A DNA stretch of 64,000 bases from Leucobacter ruminantium (GCF_017565705.1 NZ_JAGDYL010000007.1:87312-151311); one strand, 5' to 3'. Shown: positions 44,827 to 57,271, counted from the stretch's first letter. Notes: generated by a model not told the origin, from the letters alone. Program-made: numbers and translations.

Positions 44827-45995
44827 CGTACGGTCTCTGAGGCGACGCCGTTGCCGCTGACGGTATCGCTGTCGGTGCCGCTGCCGACGGGAGTGCTTCC
44901 GGACGGCACGCTCCCCGCGGCGGCGTTCCCTGGCTCGGCGCTCCCGGCGGCGTCGCCCGGTGCGGGCTCCTCGGGATCCCTCGCCCGATCGCGGTTCCGG
45001 GCCTCCCGCGCTCGCCAGGTATCCACCGCGAGCCGCAGCAGCAGCGCCGCACCGATGCCCTGCACGAGGTAGCCGCCCTTGTGCATGAGCGGAGCGAAGT
45101 CGCTGTAGCCGGTGCCGACGTAGAAGCGGGCGACGGCCTCCTGCTCCTCACCCTCGTTGTGAATGCCCACGATCATCTCTCCGACGAAGCCGATGTGGGC
45201 CAGTGCCGCCCCGAGCGTCAGCAGCACCCCGCCGAGCGCGATGCAGACCAGCAGGCGTGCGGTGATTGAGCGTTCCTCGCGCACTCCCGGGGCGGTGGAG
45301 CGGGCGAATACCGGCCGGTTCGCGTCGCTGCTCAGCACGAGCACGAGCGCGGTCGCTGCGACGAGCATCACCAGCACGGTGGCGAGGTGATTGGGCCAAC
45401 CAGCTCCCCAGATGTAGCCGTTGTCGTCGGGTGCAGGCATGTAGACGGGTAAGCCTGCTGCGCCGGGGTCGATGACCGGGCCGATGCCGTAGCGGTTTGC
45501 GCCTGCGGGTGCCGAGACGCCCATCATCGAGTGCCAGACCGACACGAACAGCAGCATGCCGGCGGCAGCGGTGGTGAGCCACAGGGCCGGCAGCGGCGCG
45601 AACGCCCACCACCTTCTGCGTGGGGAGATCGCCCGCTCACCCGGGGCGGGCAGCGGTTCGCGGCGCAGCGCGAACCAGGAGACCGCGATGACGCCGGCCG
45701 CGGCGAGCAGCGGCAGCGGGCGCAGCCACCAGCCGAGCCACATCTGCTGGGTCGGATCGAGCGTCGCGATCCAGCTCGTCGCGGTCGCGACCACCAGCAC
45801 GGTCAGCGAGCCCCCGATCCCGATCCCCGTGAGCTCTCGCGAGCGCCGTCCGCTCGCCGGCAGCGAGACGATGCGTCCGCGGCGGATCCGGGAGAGCCCG
45901 AAGAAGACGACGCCGAGGGTGATGGCGATCTCGACGGGCGGCAGCAGGTCATTGAGGGTGCGGAGGGCCGCGAACAGCCAGGTGGGGATTTCCAT
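44823..45995 (-). CDS. Polytopic membrane protein of unknown function
   Basis: 390 residues. About seven or eight hydrophobic helices lie between residues 10 and 335 (for example ITLGVVFFGL, LTVLVVATATSWIA, LPLLAAAGVIAVSWFAL, LWLTTAAAGMLLFV, LATVLVMLVAATALVLVL, LLVCIALGGVLLTLG). A disordered Ala/Gly/Ser/Asp tail follows (about 345-390). I do not recognise a family. The extracytoplasmic-looking loop with PAGANRYGIGPVIDPG and YMPAPDDNGYIWGAGWPN is its most distinctive part. First gene of a two-gene operon with a GntR regulator. The tail-coding DNA contains a GGATCCCTCG motif. Confidence 0.75.
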   Translation of the reverse strand: MEIPTWLFAALRTLNDLLPPVEIAITLGVVFFGLSRIRRGRIVSLPASGRRSRELTGIGIGGSLTVLVVATATSWIATLDPTQQMWLGWWLRPLPLLAAAGVIAVSWFALRREPLPAPGERAISPRRRWWAFAPLPALWLTTAAAGMLLFVSVWHSMMGVSAPAGANRYGIGPVIDPGAAGLPVYMPAPDDNGYIWGAGWPNHLATVLVMLVAATALVLVLSSDANRPVFARSTAPGVREERSITARLLVCIALGGVLLTLGAALAHIGFVGEMIVGIHNEGEEQEAVARFYVGTGYSDFAPLMHKGGYLVQGIGAALLLRLAVDTWRAREARNRDRARDPEEPAPGDAAGSAEPGNAAAGSVPSGSTPVGSGTDSDTVSGNGVASETVR

Positions 45996-46048
45996 GTCGA
46001 TCCCTTCCGGAGAGTGACGCTCCCGGCCCGCGGGTGGACCCGAAGCTA

Positions 46049-46078
46049 TTGTGCTGCAAAGCTAGCACAACTTGTGCT
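46049..46078 (-). promoter_or_regulatory. Three half-sites, candidate GntR operator
   Basis: TTGTGCT (46049-46055), AGCACAA (46064-46070) and TTGTGCT (46072-46078) are exact repeats or complements. The last two form a 15-bp palindrome around one base. They lie 54 bases upstream of the membrane protein start, where an autoregulated GntR operator is expected. Confidence 0.7.
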
Positions 46079-46232
46079 GCTTAGGCAGTGCAAGTTCTCC
46101 TGGTCACCGGGCGTGCCCCTCGAGCAGGGAGGCGTCGGTGATGCGGGTCCAGCGCCCGCGGCCGCGATCCCTCGCCGAATCGACACCCGGAGCGCGAGTG
46201 GGGGAGCGCCGGGCGTGGAAGAATGGATGACC

Positions 46233-47531
46233 ATGGCCAACCCCGTGAATCCGCCGCGCGGCATGCGCGACTTCCTCCCCGCAGACAAGGCGCGCCGCGA
46301 GCACGCGCTCGGCGTGATCAGAAGCGTCTACCGGGCCCACGGCTTCGACGAGATCGAGACGCCCGTGGTCGAGGACTACGCGCGTCTCCACGCCGGCCTC
46401 GGCGGCGACAACGAGAAGCTGAGCTTCTCGATCCTGAAGCGAGGGATCCGGCCCGAGCAGCTCGCCGCTGCGAACGAGGCGGGCGACGCCGAGCGTCTCG
46501 CCGATCTCGGCCTGCGCTTCGATCTCACGGTGCCGCTCACCCGCTTCTACGCGAGCAACCGCGCCGAGCTGCCGCCCGTCTTCCGCTCGATCCAGATCGG
46601 GCCGGTGTGGCGCGCCGAGCGTCCGCAGAAGGGGCGCTACCGGCAGTTCGTGCAGGCCGACATCGACATCATCGGCGAGGCGGGGCTGCTCGCCGAGGTC
46701 GAGCTCGTCACGGCGAGCGCCCAAGCGCTCGCGGCACTGGGCCTCGAGGGCTGCGTGATCCGCGTCAACGATCGGCGCATCCTCTTCGGGCTGCTCGCGC
46801 ACTGCGGCTTCCCGCCCGAGACGCACGACCGCGCCCTCATCACGATCGACAAGCTCGACAAGATCGGTGCGGCCGGGGTCGTGGAGGAGCTGCGCGGCAT
46901 CGACGACGCAGGAGCCGCGCGCATCGGAGAGGTGCTCGCGGCCGTCGAGCCCGCCGTCGCGGGCGACGGTATCGCCCTCACACGCGACGCGATCACGGCC
47001 GTGCTCCCCGCAGGAGCCGCAGAGGAGGGCGTCGCGAACCTCTCGGCGCTCGGCGACGCGCTCGACGGCGCGCTGCCCGCGGGCGTCGAGGTGCGCTTCG
47101 ATCCGACGCTCGTGCGCGGCATGGGCTACTACACGGGCACCATCTTCGAGGTGGCGCACCCCGGGTCGGGCAGTTCGGTCGGCGGCGGCGGGCGCTACGA
47201 CGGCATGGTCGGACGCTTCCTCGGTCAGGAGGTCCCGGCGGTCGGCTTCTCGATCGGCTTCGAGCGCATCGTCGACCTGATCTCGCTGCCCGAGTCGACG
47301 GGTCCCGAATCGGTCGCGCTCGTCCACGACGCCGATGTCGAGCTCGCAGACCTGCTCGCGCTCAAGCGCGCGCTCGTCGAGCGCGGCCACCGCGTGCGCC
47401 TCGAGAAGCGGCAGAAGAACATGAAGGCGCTGCTCTCGCGCATCGAGTCCGACGGCTTCGCGAGCTTCGCGAACGTGCGCGCGGGCGTGCGCTCGGCCGA
47501 CGAACTGGAGCTGCGCCCGCTCGGCGGCTGA
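46233..47531 (+). CDS. hisS: Histidyl-tRNA synthetase
   Basis: 432 residues, class II. Motif 1 lies at PPRGMRDFLP onward; motif 2 is GPVWRAERPQKGRYRQF (about residues 123-139); motif 3 is VGFSIGFERI (about 337-346). The anticodon-binding domain is at the end. The ATG at 46233 gives the usual MANPVNPPRGM; ATG at 46227, two codons earlier, is also possible and is closer to GGAAGA. The last 19 bases are repeated exactly 35 bases after the stop. Confidence 0.95.
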   Translation: MANPVNPPRGMRDFLPADKARREHALGVIRSVYRAHGFDEIETPVVEDYARLHAGLGGDNEKLSFSILKRGIRPEQLAAANEAGDAERLADLGLRFDLTVPLTRFYASNRAELPPVFRSIQIGPVWRAERPQKGRYRQFVQADIDIIGEAGLLAEVELVTASAQALAALGLEGCVIRVNDRRILFGLLAHCGFPPETHDRALITIDKLDKIGAAGVVEELRGIDDAGAARIGEVLAAVEPAVAGDGIALTRDAITAVLPAGAAEEGVANLSALGDALDGALPAGVEVRFDPTLVRGMGYYTGTIFEVAHPGSGSSVGGGGRYDGMVGRFLGQEVPAVGFSIGFERIVDLISLPESTGPESVALVHDADVELADLLALKRALVERGHRVRLEKRQKNMKALLSRIESDGFASFANVRAGVRSADELELRPLGG

Positions 47532-47584
47532 GATATCGGGGCGGGCCCTCGGTTTCGACTCGCCGGCGCCCGCTCGGCGGCTGA
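47513..47584. repeat. Exact 19-bp direct repeat at the hisS 3' end
   Basis: GCGCCCGCTCGGCGGCTGA occurs at 47513-47531 (the last codons and stop of hisS) and again at 47566-47584, 53 bases later. Confidence 0.8.
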
Positions 47585-47686
47585 TCCCTCGCTTTAGCAG
47601 TTCGGCACCAGCCATCGCGACCCCTCGCCCGCTCCCGAGCCGGCGCGCTAGCCTGGCAGGAGAAGAACCTGGGGGAGCGGAGCGGT

Positions 47687-49987
47687 ATGGAATCACGGAA
47701 CCGAACACTCAGCGATGTTCTGGGGCGGCGGGAACTCGTCATGGTCTCGAACCGGCTGCCGGTCGATCGGGTCACCGCGCCCGACGGCAGCGTCTCGTGG
47801 CGCACCTCGCCAGGCGGGCTCGTCACCGCTGTGGAACCCATCGTGAAGGAGCTCGGCTGCCTCTGGGTCGGCTGGGCAGGCATCGCCGACGCCGAGATCG
47901 AGCCGTTCTCGCTCGAGAGCATGCAGCTCGCACCGGTCACCCTCAGCGCGGATGAGATCGAGGAATACTACGAGGGGTTCTCGAACGGCACCCTGTGGCC
48001 CCTCTATCACGACGTCATCGCGCAGCCCGAGTACCACCGCGAGTGGTGGGAGACCTACCGCGCGGTCAACCGGCGCTTCGCCGAACGCGTCGCCGAGAGC
48101 GCGGGCGAGGGGGCGATCGTCTGGGTGCACGACTACCAGCTGCAGCTCGTGCCCGAGATGATCCGCGAGATGCGCCCCGACCTGACGATCGCGTTCTTCC
48201 TGCACATCCCGTTCCCGCCCGGCAGCCTCTTCGCCCAGCTGCCGTGGCGCAAGCCGATCGTGCGCGGCATGCTCGGCGCCGATGTCGTGGGCTTCCAGCG
48301 GGTGCAGGACGCGGTGAACTTCCGGATGGCCGCAGAGCGGTACCTCGGCGCCCCCGCCCTCGGCAATGCGCTCAGGGCGGCCGACGGGCGGCAGGTGCTC
48401 GCGCAGGAGTTCCCCATCTCGATCGACGCGGCGGCCTTCGAGGAGCTCGGCAGGCTGCCCCGCGTGCGACAGCGGGCGCGCGAGATCCGCGACGAGCTCG
48501 GCGATCCGGAGACCGTGATGCTCGGCGTCGACCGGCTCGACTACACGAAGGGCATCAGGCACCGCCTCAAGGCGTTCGAGGAGATGCTCGCCGACGGCGA
48601 CGTCTCGGCCCGCGACGCCGTGCTCGTGCAGGTCGCCAGTCCGAGCCGGGAGCGGGTCGGCGCCTACCAGCAGCTGCGCGACGACGTCGAGGTGACCGTG
48701 GGGCGCATCAACGGCTCCTACGGCGCGATCGGTGCGACCCCCGTCGTCTACCTGCACCAGGGTTACGGGCGTGAGGAGATGGCGGCCCTCTACCTCGCGG
48801 CCGACGTGCTGCTCGTGACTCCGCTGCGCGACGGCATGAACCTGGTCGCGAAGGAGTACATCGCGGTGCGCTCCGACGAGCGGGGTGTGCTCGTGCTGAG
48901 CGAGTTCGCCGGCGCGGCCGACGAGCTGCGCGACGCGCTCCTCGTCAACCCGCACGACATCGAGGGTCTCAAATCGACGATCCTGCGCGCGGTGCACATG
49001 CCCGCGGCCGAGCAGGAGCGCCGTATGCGCGCGCTGCGCAGTGTCATCACCCACTACGACGTGGCGCGCTGGGCCGAGCAGTTCCTGGGAGCGGTCGGCA
49101 CCGCCGCCGAACTGCGCGACGCCGCGACCGAGGGCGGCGAAGCCGCACCGACGGGTGAGATCTCGGTGCAGGACGCCTTCGTGCCGCGCAGCCTGGCCGC
49201 ACGCATCCGCCGCCTGGCCTCGGCCCCGGCGCTCACCGTGGTGACCGACTTCGACGGCACGGTCGCCCCCATCGTCGCCAGGCCCCAGGACGCCCGCATC
49301 CTCCCGCGGGCGAGGCAGGCTCTCGAGGTGCTGAGCCGTGCGCCGGGCGTGAGCGTCGTCGTGCTGTCCGGGCGATCCCTCGCGGGCCTCGCCGCCACTG
49401 GGCTCGACGCGCCTGACTGGACCATCTCGGGCTCCCACGGAGCCGAGCTCGCGTCTCCCGGCGGTGCGGAGAGCGGCGGACCGGCCCCGCTCAGCGACGA
49501 CGACGCGCACCGCATCGCCTCGCTCGAGCGCCTGCTGCACCGCGTGCTCGGCGACGAGCCAGGTGTGCGCTTCGAGCAGAAGCCCTTCGGGATCGCCGTG
49601 CACACGCGCGAGGTGCGCGACGAGGCTCACGCCGAGGAACTGCTCGAGGCCGCCGTCGAGCTCGCGGCATCGGCCGGTTTCAAGCACCGCGTGGGCAAGC
49701 GGGTGCGGGAGTTCTCGGTGCGCGATACCGACAAGGGATCGGCGCTCGCCGCGATCCGTGCCGGTCTGCCCGAGGCTCCGGCCCTCTTCCTCGGAGACGA
49801 CGTGACCGACGAGGACGTGTTCGCGACCCTGAGCCCCGACGATGTCGGCATCAAGGTCGGCGAGGGCGACACCCAGGCGCGCGAGCGGGTGGAGGGGCCG
49901 GCCGCGGCGGCGGCCGTGCTCGCGATGCTCGCCGAACTGCGCACCGGTGTGGTGATCGGCTCGGGCCCAGCCGACTCCGACGGTTGA
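47687..49987 (+). CDS. otsA/otsB: Trehalose-6-phosphate synthase / phosphatase fusion
   Basis: 766 residues, two enzymes in one chain. Residues 1-480 are the GT20 synthase joining UDP- or ADP-glucose to glucose-6-phosphate: [30 protein letters not shown] and [11 protein letters not shown]. Residues about 505-766 are the HAD phosphatase that yields trehalose: [11 protein letters not shown] (near 517, DxDxT), LSGRSLAGL and [12 protein letters not shown]. Separate genes are usual in actinobacteria; the fused form couples both steps of stress-protectant synthesis. TAGCCT at 47650-47655 is a possible -10 box; GGGGGAG is the ribosome-binding site. Confidence 0.95.
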   Translation: MESRNRTLSDVLGRRELVMVSNRLPVDRVTAPDGSVSWRTSPGGLVTAVEPIVKELGCLWVGWAGIADAEIEPFSLESMQLAPVTLSADEIEEYYEGFSNGTLWPLYHDVIAQPEYHREWWETYRAVNRRFAERVAESAGEGAIVWVHDYQLQLVPEMIREMRPDLTIAFFLHIPFPPGSLFAQLPWRKPIVRGMLGADVVGFQRVQDAVNFRMAAERYLGAPALGNALRAADGRQVLAQEFPISIDAAAFEELGRLPRVRQRAREIRDELGDPETVMLGVDRLDYTKGIRHRLKAFEEMLADGDVSARDAVLVQVASPSRERVGAYQQLRDDVEVTVGRINGSYGAIGATPVVYLHQGYGREEMAALYLAADVLLVTPLRDGMNLVAKEYIAVRSDERGVLVLSEFAGAADELRDALLVNPHDIEGLKSTILRAVHMPAAEQERRMRALRSVITHYDVARWAEQFLGAVGTAAELRDAATEGGEAAPTGEISVQDAFVPRSLAARIRRLASAPALTVVTDFDGTVAPIVARPQDARILPRARQALEVLSRAPGVSVVVLSGRSLAGLAATGLDAPDWTISGSHGAELASPGGAESGGPAPLSDDDAHRIASLERLLHRVLGDEPGVRFEQKPFGIAVHTREVRDEAHAEELLEAAVELAASAGFKHRVGKRVREFSVRDTDKGSALAAIRAGLPEAPALFLGDDVTDEDVFATLSPDDVGIKVGEGDTQARERVEGPAAAAAVLAMLAELRTGVVIGSGPADSDG

Positions 49988-50025
49988 ACCAGCGGGTGTT
50001 CGCCACCGCCGGTGACCGCCGGCAG

Positions 50026-50031
50026 TAGGGT
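50026..50031 (+). promoter_or_regulatory. -10 element of the TetR gene (leaderless)
   Basis: TAGGGT, seven bases, ATG at 50039. Confidence 0.4.
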
Positions 50032-50038
50032 GGTGGGC

Positions 50039-50623
50039 ATGACGACCTCGACGCGCGGGAGACCGCACGCCTCCTCACGCGAGGTGCTCGCCGACGCCGC
50101 ATGCGAACTCTTCCTCGAGCAGGGCTACGACGCGACCTCGGTCGCCGAGATCACGCGCCGCGCAGGCGTGAGCCGTTCGAGCTTCTTCAACTACTTCGAG
50201 TCGAAATCGGGCCTCCTCTGGTTCGTGTTCGACGCGCACACGGGCGCGCTCGTCGATGCCCTGGAGGGTTCCCGCGCGACCCTCGACGAGGCGCTCGCCG
50301 CATTCGGGCGCGGCGAACCGCCGGAGACGCTCGCACTCGCCATCGTCGATGCGCGCACCATGCGGGTCGAGGAGGAACTGCTCGCGGGCCGCGCCGCCAG
50401 GCAGAGCCGCATCGCCGCCGCGATCGCCGCGCGGCTCGAGCGCGAGGGCGAGAGCCCCGTCCGCGCCGAGATCAGGGCGGCGGGCTACGCGGCCGCGCTC
50501 ATCGGTGCGGTATGGCGCTGGGCGCTGCAGGGCGCGGGCAGGCACCCCCTGCACGGCGCCGTCGCGGAATCGCTCGGCGCCGCTGCAGAGGTGCTGTCGG
50601 GCGAGGGATCCCGTCCCTACTGA
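50039..50623 (+). CDS. TetR-family regulator
   Basis: 194 residues. The DNA-binding domain is at about residues 10-56 (LADAACELFLEQGYDATSVAEI, then AGVSRSSFFNYFESKSGL). The ligand-binding half is helical with no clear relative. The ATG at 50039 is supported by the TAGGGT box. It is convergent with the reductase gene at 50660, which it could regulate, but no shared operator is visible. Target unknown. Confidence 0.9.
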   Translation: MTTSTRGRPHASSREVLADAACELFLEQGYDATSVAEITRRAGVSRSSFFNYFESKSGLLWFVFDAHTGALVDALEGSRATLDEALAAFGRGEPPETLALAIVDARTMRVEEELLAGRAARQSRIAAAIAARLEREGESPVRAEIRAAGYAAALIGAVWRWALQGAGRHPLHGAVAESLGAAAEVLSGEGSRPY

Positions 50624-50659
50624 GGGCGCGGCGTATCGCCGCTCGGCACTGCGGCTGCC

Positions 50660-53119
<2,460 letters not shown>

Positions 53120-53122
53120 TCA

Positions 53123-53145
53123 CTTATGGTCAATGTGACCATAAG
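53123..53145 (+). promoter_or_regulatory. 23-bp palindrome, NrtR-type operator of the NAD operon
   Basis: CTTATGGTCA and its exact complement TGACCATAAG around ATG. It lies 62 bases upstream of the nrtR-like start. NrtR proteins bind such palindromes and are released by ADP-ribose or NAD-related ligands. Confidence 0.85.
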
Positions 53146-53206
53146 TTGACTCGATCCGCTCGCCGAACGGCGAGCTCGCAGAGTCTTCGGTCGGAATGAG
53201 GGATCC

Positions 53207-54211
53207 GTGCACTACGAGAGCGCGAGCGTGAGCGAGCGGCGCACACTGCCGCCCGCCGTCGCGGTGTCGACCGTCGCGTTCGCGCTGCGCCCCCCGCTCG
53301 GCTCGGCGATCGGTTCCGCTGCGCCGCGGCCGGGCGAGGAAGCGGGCGCTCCGACGCTGTGGATTCCGCTCGTCCGGCGCACCCGGGCGCCCTTCCTGGG
53401 GCGGTGGGCGCTGCCGGGAGGCCCCACCCGCTGGAACGAGACGCTTGCGGATACCGCCCTGCGCACCCTCCACGACGCGGTGCTGCGCGCCCCCGGCTAC
53501 CTCGAGCAGCTCTACTCCTTCGGCGGCGTCGAACGCTCTGCCGACGCGCAGCGGCTCGTCACGATCGCCTACTGGGCGCTCTACGGCGAGCGCGACCTGG
53601 CGGCCGAGCCGAGCCTCGCGGTGCGCGTCTCCGTTCCGGACGCCGGGCGTGCGGGCGAGCCCGCCCCAATCGGAGCGCCCGCCGCTGCCGGGGTTCGCGC
53701 GGTCGACCCGGCAGACGGGTCCGTCGCCCCGGCGCGCTGGGACGACGTGCCGGTCGCGGGGGATCCCTCGCCCGCCCTCGATACGGCCGAAGGCCCATCG
53801 CAGCCCGGCGAAGAGGGCGCCTGCCTGCCAGACCTCTCAGACCCGAACGTGTCGTGGTTCTCGGCCGATGCGCTGCCCGAACTGGCCTTCGACCACGCAG
53901 AGATCGTCGCCTACGCGCTCGAGCGGCTGCGGGTCAAGACGGAGTACTCGGCGATCGCGCACCTGTTCCTGGGCCCCGTCTTCACGCTCGGCCAGCTGCG
54001 CACCGTGCACGAGGCGGTGCGCGGAGAGAGCGTCGACCCCGCGAACTTCCGCAGGCAGGCGCTCGCCCGCGGCTCGCTCGTCGACACCGGCGAGTTCGAG
54101 ACCGGCACACCTCACCGGCCGGCCCGCCTCTACCGCTTCCGGGACGAGCCCGGACCCCTCTCACCGAGCCGACCGGGCCCGTCGGCACCCCAGACGAAGG
54201 ACACACCATGA
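53207..54211 (+). CDS. nrtR: NrtR-type Nudix-related regulator of NAD synthesis
   Basis: 334 residues. Residues about 20-130 form a Nudix-like fold (LWIPLVRRTRAPFLGRWALPGGP; YSFGGVERSADAQRLVTIAYWAL), but the REUxEE catalytic box is lost. The region that should hold it reads TRWNETLADTALRTLHDAV, as expected of a sensor. A Pro/Ala-rich insert lies at about 145-205. The winged helix is C-terminal (FTLGQLRTVHEAVRG; FRRQALARGSLVDTGE, about 262-305). GTG start; GAGGGATC overlaps the ribosome-binding site. First gene of the NAD operon with a perfect operator in front. Confidence 0.9.
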   Translation: MHYESASVSERRTLPPAVAVSTVAFALRPPLGSAIGSAAPRPGEEAGAPTLWIPLVRRTRAPFLGRWALPGGPTRWNETLADTALRTLHDAVLRAPGYLEQLYSFGGVERSADAQRLVTIAYWALYGERDLAAEPSLAVRVSVPDAGRAGEPAPIGAPAAAGVRAVDPADGSVAPARWDDVPVAGDPSPALDTAEGPSQPGEEGACLPDLSDPNVSWFSADALPELAFDHAEIVAYALERLRVKTEYSAIAHLFLGPVFTLGQLRTVHEAVRGESVDPANFRRQALARGSLVDTGEFETGTPHRPARLYRFRDEPGPLSPSRPGPSAPQTKDTP

Positions 54212-55536
54212 CCAGCGTGCACGAACTCATCCGCGGTGCGGCGGCCCGTGAGACCGCCGCCCGCGAGACCGCCGGCCGGCCGGCGCATCGGCGCCCCATC
54301 GCGCTGAAGGCGACGGGGGTCTCGAGCTGCGATTCGGGCCTCGCCAGGGATCCCTGGGCGATCGACCGCGCACCCGGCTACGGCCCCGGGGCGTCGACCG
54401 GCGATCAGATCCCCGCCGATGCGCCCCGGCAGGGGCCGCTGCCGCAGCGCTACACGGACGCCTCGGAGGAGCAGTTGCAGCAGTGGATCGTCGAGGCGAA
54501 GGAGCGGCTCGGCGACCGGGTGCGGATCCTCGGGCACTTCTACCAGCGCGACGAGATCGTGCAGCACGCCGACTTCGTGGGCGACTCGTTCATGCTCGCG
54601 CAGGCGGCGAAGGCGAGTCCGGAGGCCGAGGCGTTCGTCTTCTGCGGCGTGCACTTCATGGCCGAGACCGCCGACATCCTCTCGGGCCCGGACCAGGCGG
54701 TGATCCTGCCGAACCTCGCCGCCGGCTGCTCGATGGCCGATATGGCGACGATCGAGCAGGTCGAGGCCTGCTGGGCCGAGTTGACCGCGACACTCGGCGG
54801 CGCGGCGGACGACGACGGCCTCGCTCCCGTGATCCCGGTCACGTACATGAACTCCTCCGCCGCGATCAAGGCGTTCTGCGGCCACAACGGCGGGATCGTG
54901 TGCACCTCGTCGAACGCGCGCACCGTGCTCGAGTGGGCGTTCGAGCGCGGGCAGCGGGTCGTCTTCTTCCCCGACCAGCATCTCGGGCGCAACACGGCGA
55001 AGCAGATGGGCGTCGCCGAGGAGCAGATGCCGCTGTGGCGCCCCCATCTGCCGCTCGGCGGCAACACCGCGGAGCAGTTGCGCGACGCGATGGTGATCCT
55101 GTGGAACGGCTTCTGCTCGGTGCACAAGCGCTTCACGGTCGCGCAGATCGAGCGGGCGCGGGCCGAGCACCCCGGCGTGCGGGTGATCGTGCACCCCGAG
55201 TGCCCCGCTGCTGTCGTGGAGGCGGCCGACGGCGCGGGGTCGACCGAGTACATCCGCAAGGAGATCGAGGCCGCGGCACCCGGGTCGGTGATCGCGGTCG
55301 GCACCGAGATCAACCTCGTGAACCGTCTCGCCGAGCAGCGCCCCGACCTCACGGTGTTCTGCCTCGACCCGGTCGTGTGCCCGTGTTCGACCATGTACCG
55401 CATCCACCCCGCGTATCTCGCCTGGACGCTCGAGTCTCTGCTCGAGGGATCCGTACCGAACCGCATCCGCGTTTCGGACGAGGTGGCGGGCGACTCGCGG
55501 GTCGCCCTCGAGCGGATGCTCGCGGCCCGGCCGTGA
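54208..55536 (+). CDS. nadA: Quinolinate synthase A
   Basis: 442 residues. It condenses iminoaspartate with dihydroxyacetone phosphate to quinolinate using a 4Fe-4S cluster. ILGHFYQRDEIVQHADFVGDS (about residues 109-129), FCGVHFMAE, HPECPAAVVEAAD and CPCSTMYRIHP carry the family motifs and cluster cysteines. The first 75 residues are an Ala/Arg-rich extension beyond the usual 350-370-residue core. ATG overlaps the nrtR stop. Confidence 0.96.
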   Translation: MTSVHELIRGAAARETAARETAGRPAHRRPIALKATGVSSCDSGLARDPWAIDRAPGYGPGASTGDQIPADAPRQGPLPQRYTDASEEQLQQWIVEAKERLGDRVRILGHFYQRDEIVQHADFVGDSFMLAQAAKASPEAEAFVFCGVHFMAETADILSGPDQAVILPNLAAGCSMADMATIEQVEACWAELTATLGGAADDDGLAPVIPVTYMNSSAAIKAFCGHNGGIVCTSSNARTVLEWAFERGQRVVFFPDQHLGRNTAKQMGVAEEQMPLWRPHLPLGGNTAEQLRDAMVILWNGFCSVHKRFTVAQIERARAEHPGVRVIVHPECPAAVVEAADGAGSTEYIRKEIEAAAPGSVIAVGTEINLVNRLAEQRPDLTVFCLDPVVCPCSTMYRIHPAYLAWTLESLLEGSVPNRIRVSDEVAGDSRVALERMLAARP

Positions 55537-57230
55537 TCCTCGTCATCGGAACGGGCGTCGCGGGCCTCTCGTGCGCGCTCGCCGCCGCGGCCGCGGGCGC
55601 CGATGTCGAGCTGGTCTCGCCCGGGGAACTCGCCGCCGATGCGACCGACTCGGCGAGCGGTCTCGCGGGCGGCAACACTGCGCTCGCGCAGGGCGGCATC
55701 GCGGCGGTGCTCGGTCGGGACGACACGCTCTCCGCGCACGTCTCGGACACCCGGGCTGCCGGGGCTGGCCTCGTCGACGCCGAAGCCGCGGAGGCGCTGG
55801 TGGGCGACGGCTCGGCGCTCGTGCGTCGGCTGCTCGAAGCGGGCTTCCCCGCCGACCGGGACGAGAACGGCCGACCACGGCTCGGGCTCGAGGCGGCTCA
55901 CTCGGCCGCCCGCATCCTGCACGCGGGCGGGGACCGGTCGGGGGCCGCGCTCCACGCATTCCTGACCGCGCGCGTGCTCGCGGCTGCCGGCGAGGGGCGG
56001 ATCGTGCCGCGCTCCGGCGTCGTCGCGGTGTCGCTGCTCCAGGACGGCGGCACGGTCGCAGGCGCCGTGCTGCGAGACGCCTCCGGCGCGCTCGCCGTGC
56101 ACCGCGCCGATGCCGTGGTGCTCGCGACCGGCGGCTATGCGGCTCTCTACCCGCGCACCTCGAACCATCCCGCTGCGCGCGGCCGCGGCATCGTGCTGGC
56201 GGCGCAGGCCGGCGCGCTCGTGGCCGACCTCGAGTTCGTGCAGTTCCACCCGACCGTGCTGCACGGGACGGGCGCGCTCGTCTCGGAGGCCGTGCGAGGG
56301 GCGGGTGCCGTGCTGCTCGACGGCGCGGGTCGGCGTTTCCTCGTCGATACCGCCCGCGTCGGCAGCGACCCTCGAGCCGAGCTCGCGCCCCGCGACGTCG
56401 TCTCCCGCGAGATCCATCGGGTGCTGCGCGAACGAGGCGAGGCGTGCGTCTGGCTCGACGCGACGGGCATCGAGGAGCGGGAGGGGCGCGGTGCGCTCGC
56501 CCGGCGGTTCCCCGGGATCTCGGCTTCGATCGCGCGCGAGGGATTCGACTGGGCGAGGGAACCGGTTCCGGTCTCTCCCGCCGCCCACTACACGATGGGC
56601 GGCGTGGTGAGCGACCTCGACGGCCGCAGCACGGTGCCCGGGCTGTTCGTCTCGGGCGAGGTCGCCTCGACGGGTGTGCACGGAGCAAACCGTCTCGCCT
56701 CCAACTCGTTGCTGGAAGGCCTCGTATTCGGCGAGCGCGCGGGCCGTGCCGCCGCTGCCCGATCCCTGTGCACGGGGACGGGGCGGGAATCGGAGACCGG
56801 TGCCGGGTGGGCGCTGCGCGGGTCCGGGGTGCGACGCCTCGTCGCCGAGGCCGAGACCGAGCGCCTGCGGCTCGCGCCCGGGACCGAAGGCCTTCCCGAC
56901 GGCCACGCTGCGGAGGCCGCGGATCACGACGCGCGGACGCGTGTCTCGCGCCTCGTCGCCGACGGGCTCGGCATCGAGCGCGACGCACAGGGGCTGCACT
57001 TCGTCTCCGCCGCCATCGAGGGCGAGGTCGGCGCGGATGCGGCGCTCGCCGCGATGATGGTGCGATTCGCCGAGTCGCGCACGGAGTCGCGCGGCGCGCA
57101 TCAGCGCGCGGACCGCCCCGATACCGATCCGCGCCAGTCCTCGCGTCGCGCCCTCCGTTTCGCCGTCCGTCCGGGCGCCGAGGCGAGCGGCGGACCGGCC
57201 CGCCGCGAACCCGCCGTGCTGAACGCCTGA
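55533..57230 (+). CDS. nadB: L-aspartate oxidase
   Basis: 565 residues. It oxidises L-aspartate to iminoaspartate for NadA. FAD motif IGTGVAGLSCALAAAAAG starts at residue 5; SGLAGGNTALAQGGIAAVLG, HPTVLHGTGALVSEAVRG and SPAAHYTMGGV are typical. GTG start overlapping the nadA stop (GTGA). A second family member lies at 60917-62692 but outside the operon. Confidence 0.95.
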   Translation: MILVIGTGVAGLSCALAAAAAGADVELVSPGELAADATDSASGLAGGNTALAQGGIAAVLGRDDTLSAHVSDTRAAGAGLVDAEAAEALVGDGSALVRRLLEAGFPADRDENGRPRLGLEAAHSAARILHAGGDRSGAALHAFLTARVLAAAGEGRIVPRSGVVAVSLLQDGGTVAGAVLRDASGALAVHRADAVVLATGGYAALYPRTSNHPAARGRGIVLAAQAGALVADLEFVQFHPTVLHGTGALVSEAVRGAGAVLLDGAGRRFLVDTARVGSDPRAELAPRDVVSREIHRVLRERGEACVWLDATGIEEREGRGALARRFPGISASIAREGFDWAREPVPVSPAAHYTMGGVVSDLDGRSTVPGLFVSGEVASTGVHGANRLASNSLLEGLVFGERAGRAAAARSLCTGTGRESETGAGWALRGSGVRRLVAEAETERLRLAPGTEGLPDGHAAEAADHDARTRVSRLVADGLGIERDAQGLHFVSAAIEGEVGADAALAAMMVRFAESRTESRGAHQRADRPDTDPRQSSRRALRFAVRPGAEASGGPARREPAVLNA

Positions 57231-57271
57231 TACCCCGGACCTGCTACCCCCCCCCAGAGGAGACCGCCACC

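Noticed and set aside
46227..46232. hisS start two codons earlier
   Set aside because: Possible by ribosome-binding-site spacing, but the family N-terminus and the AAGAAT box spacing favour 46233.
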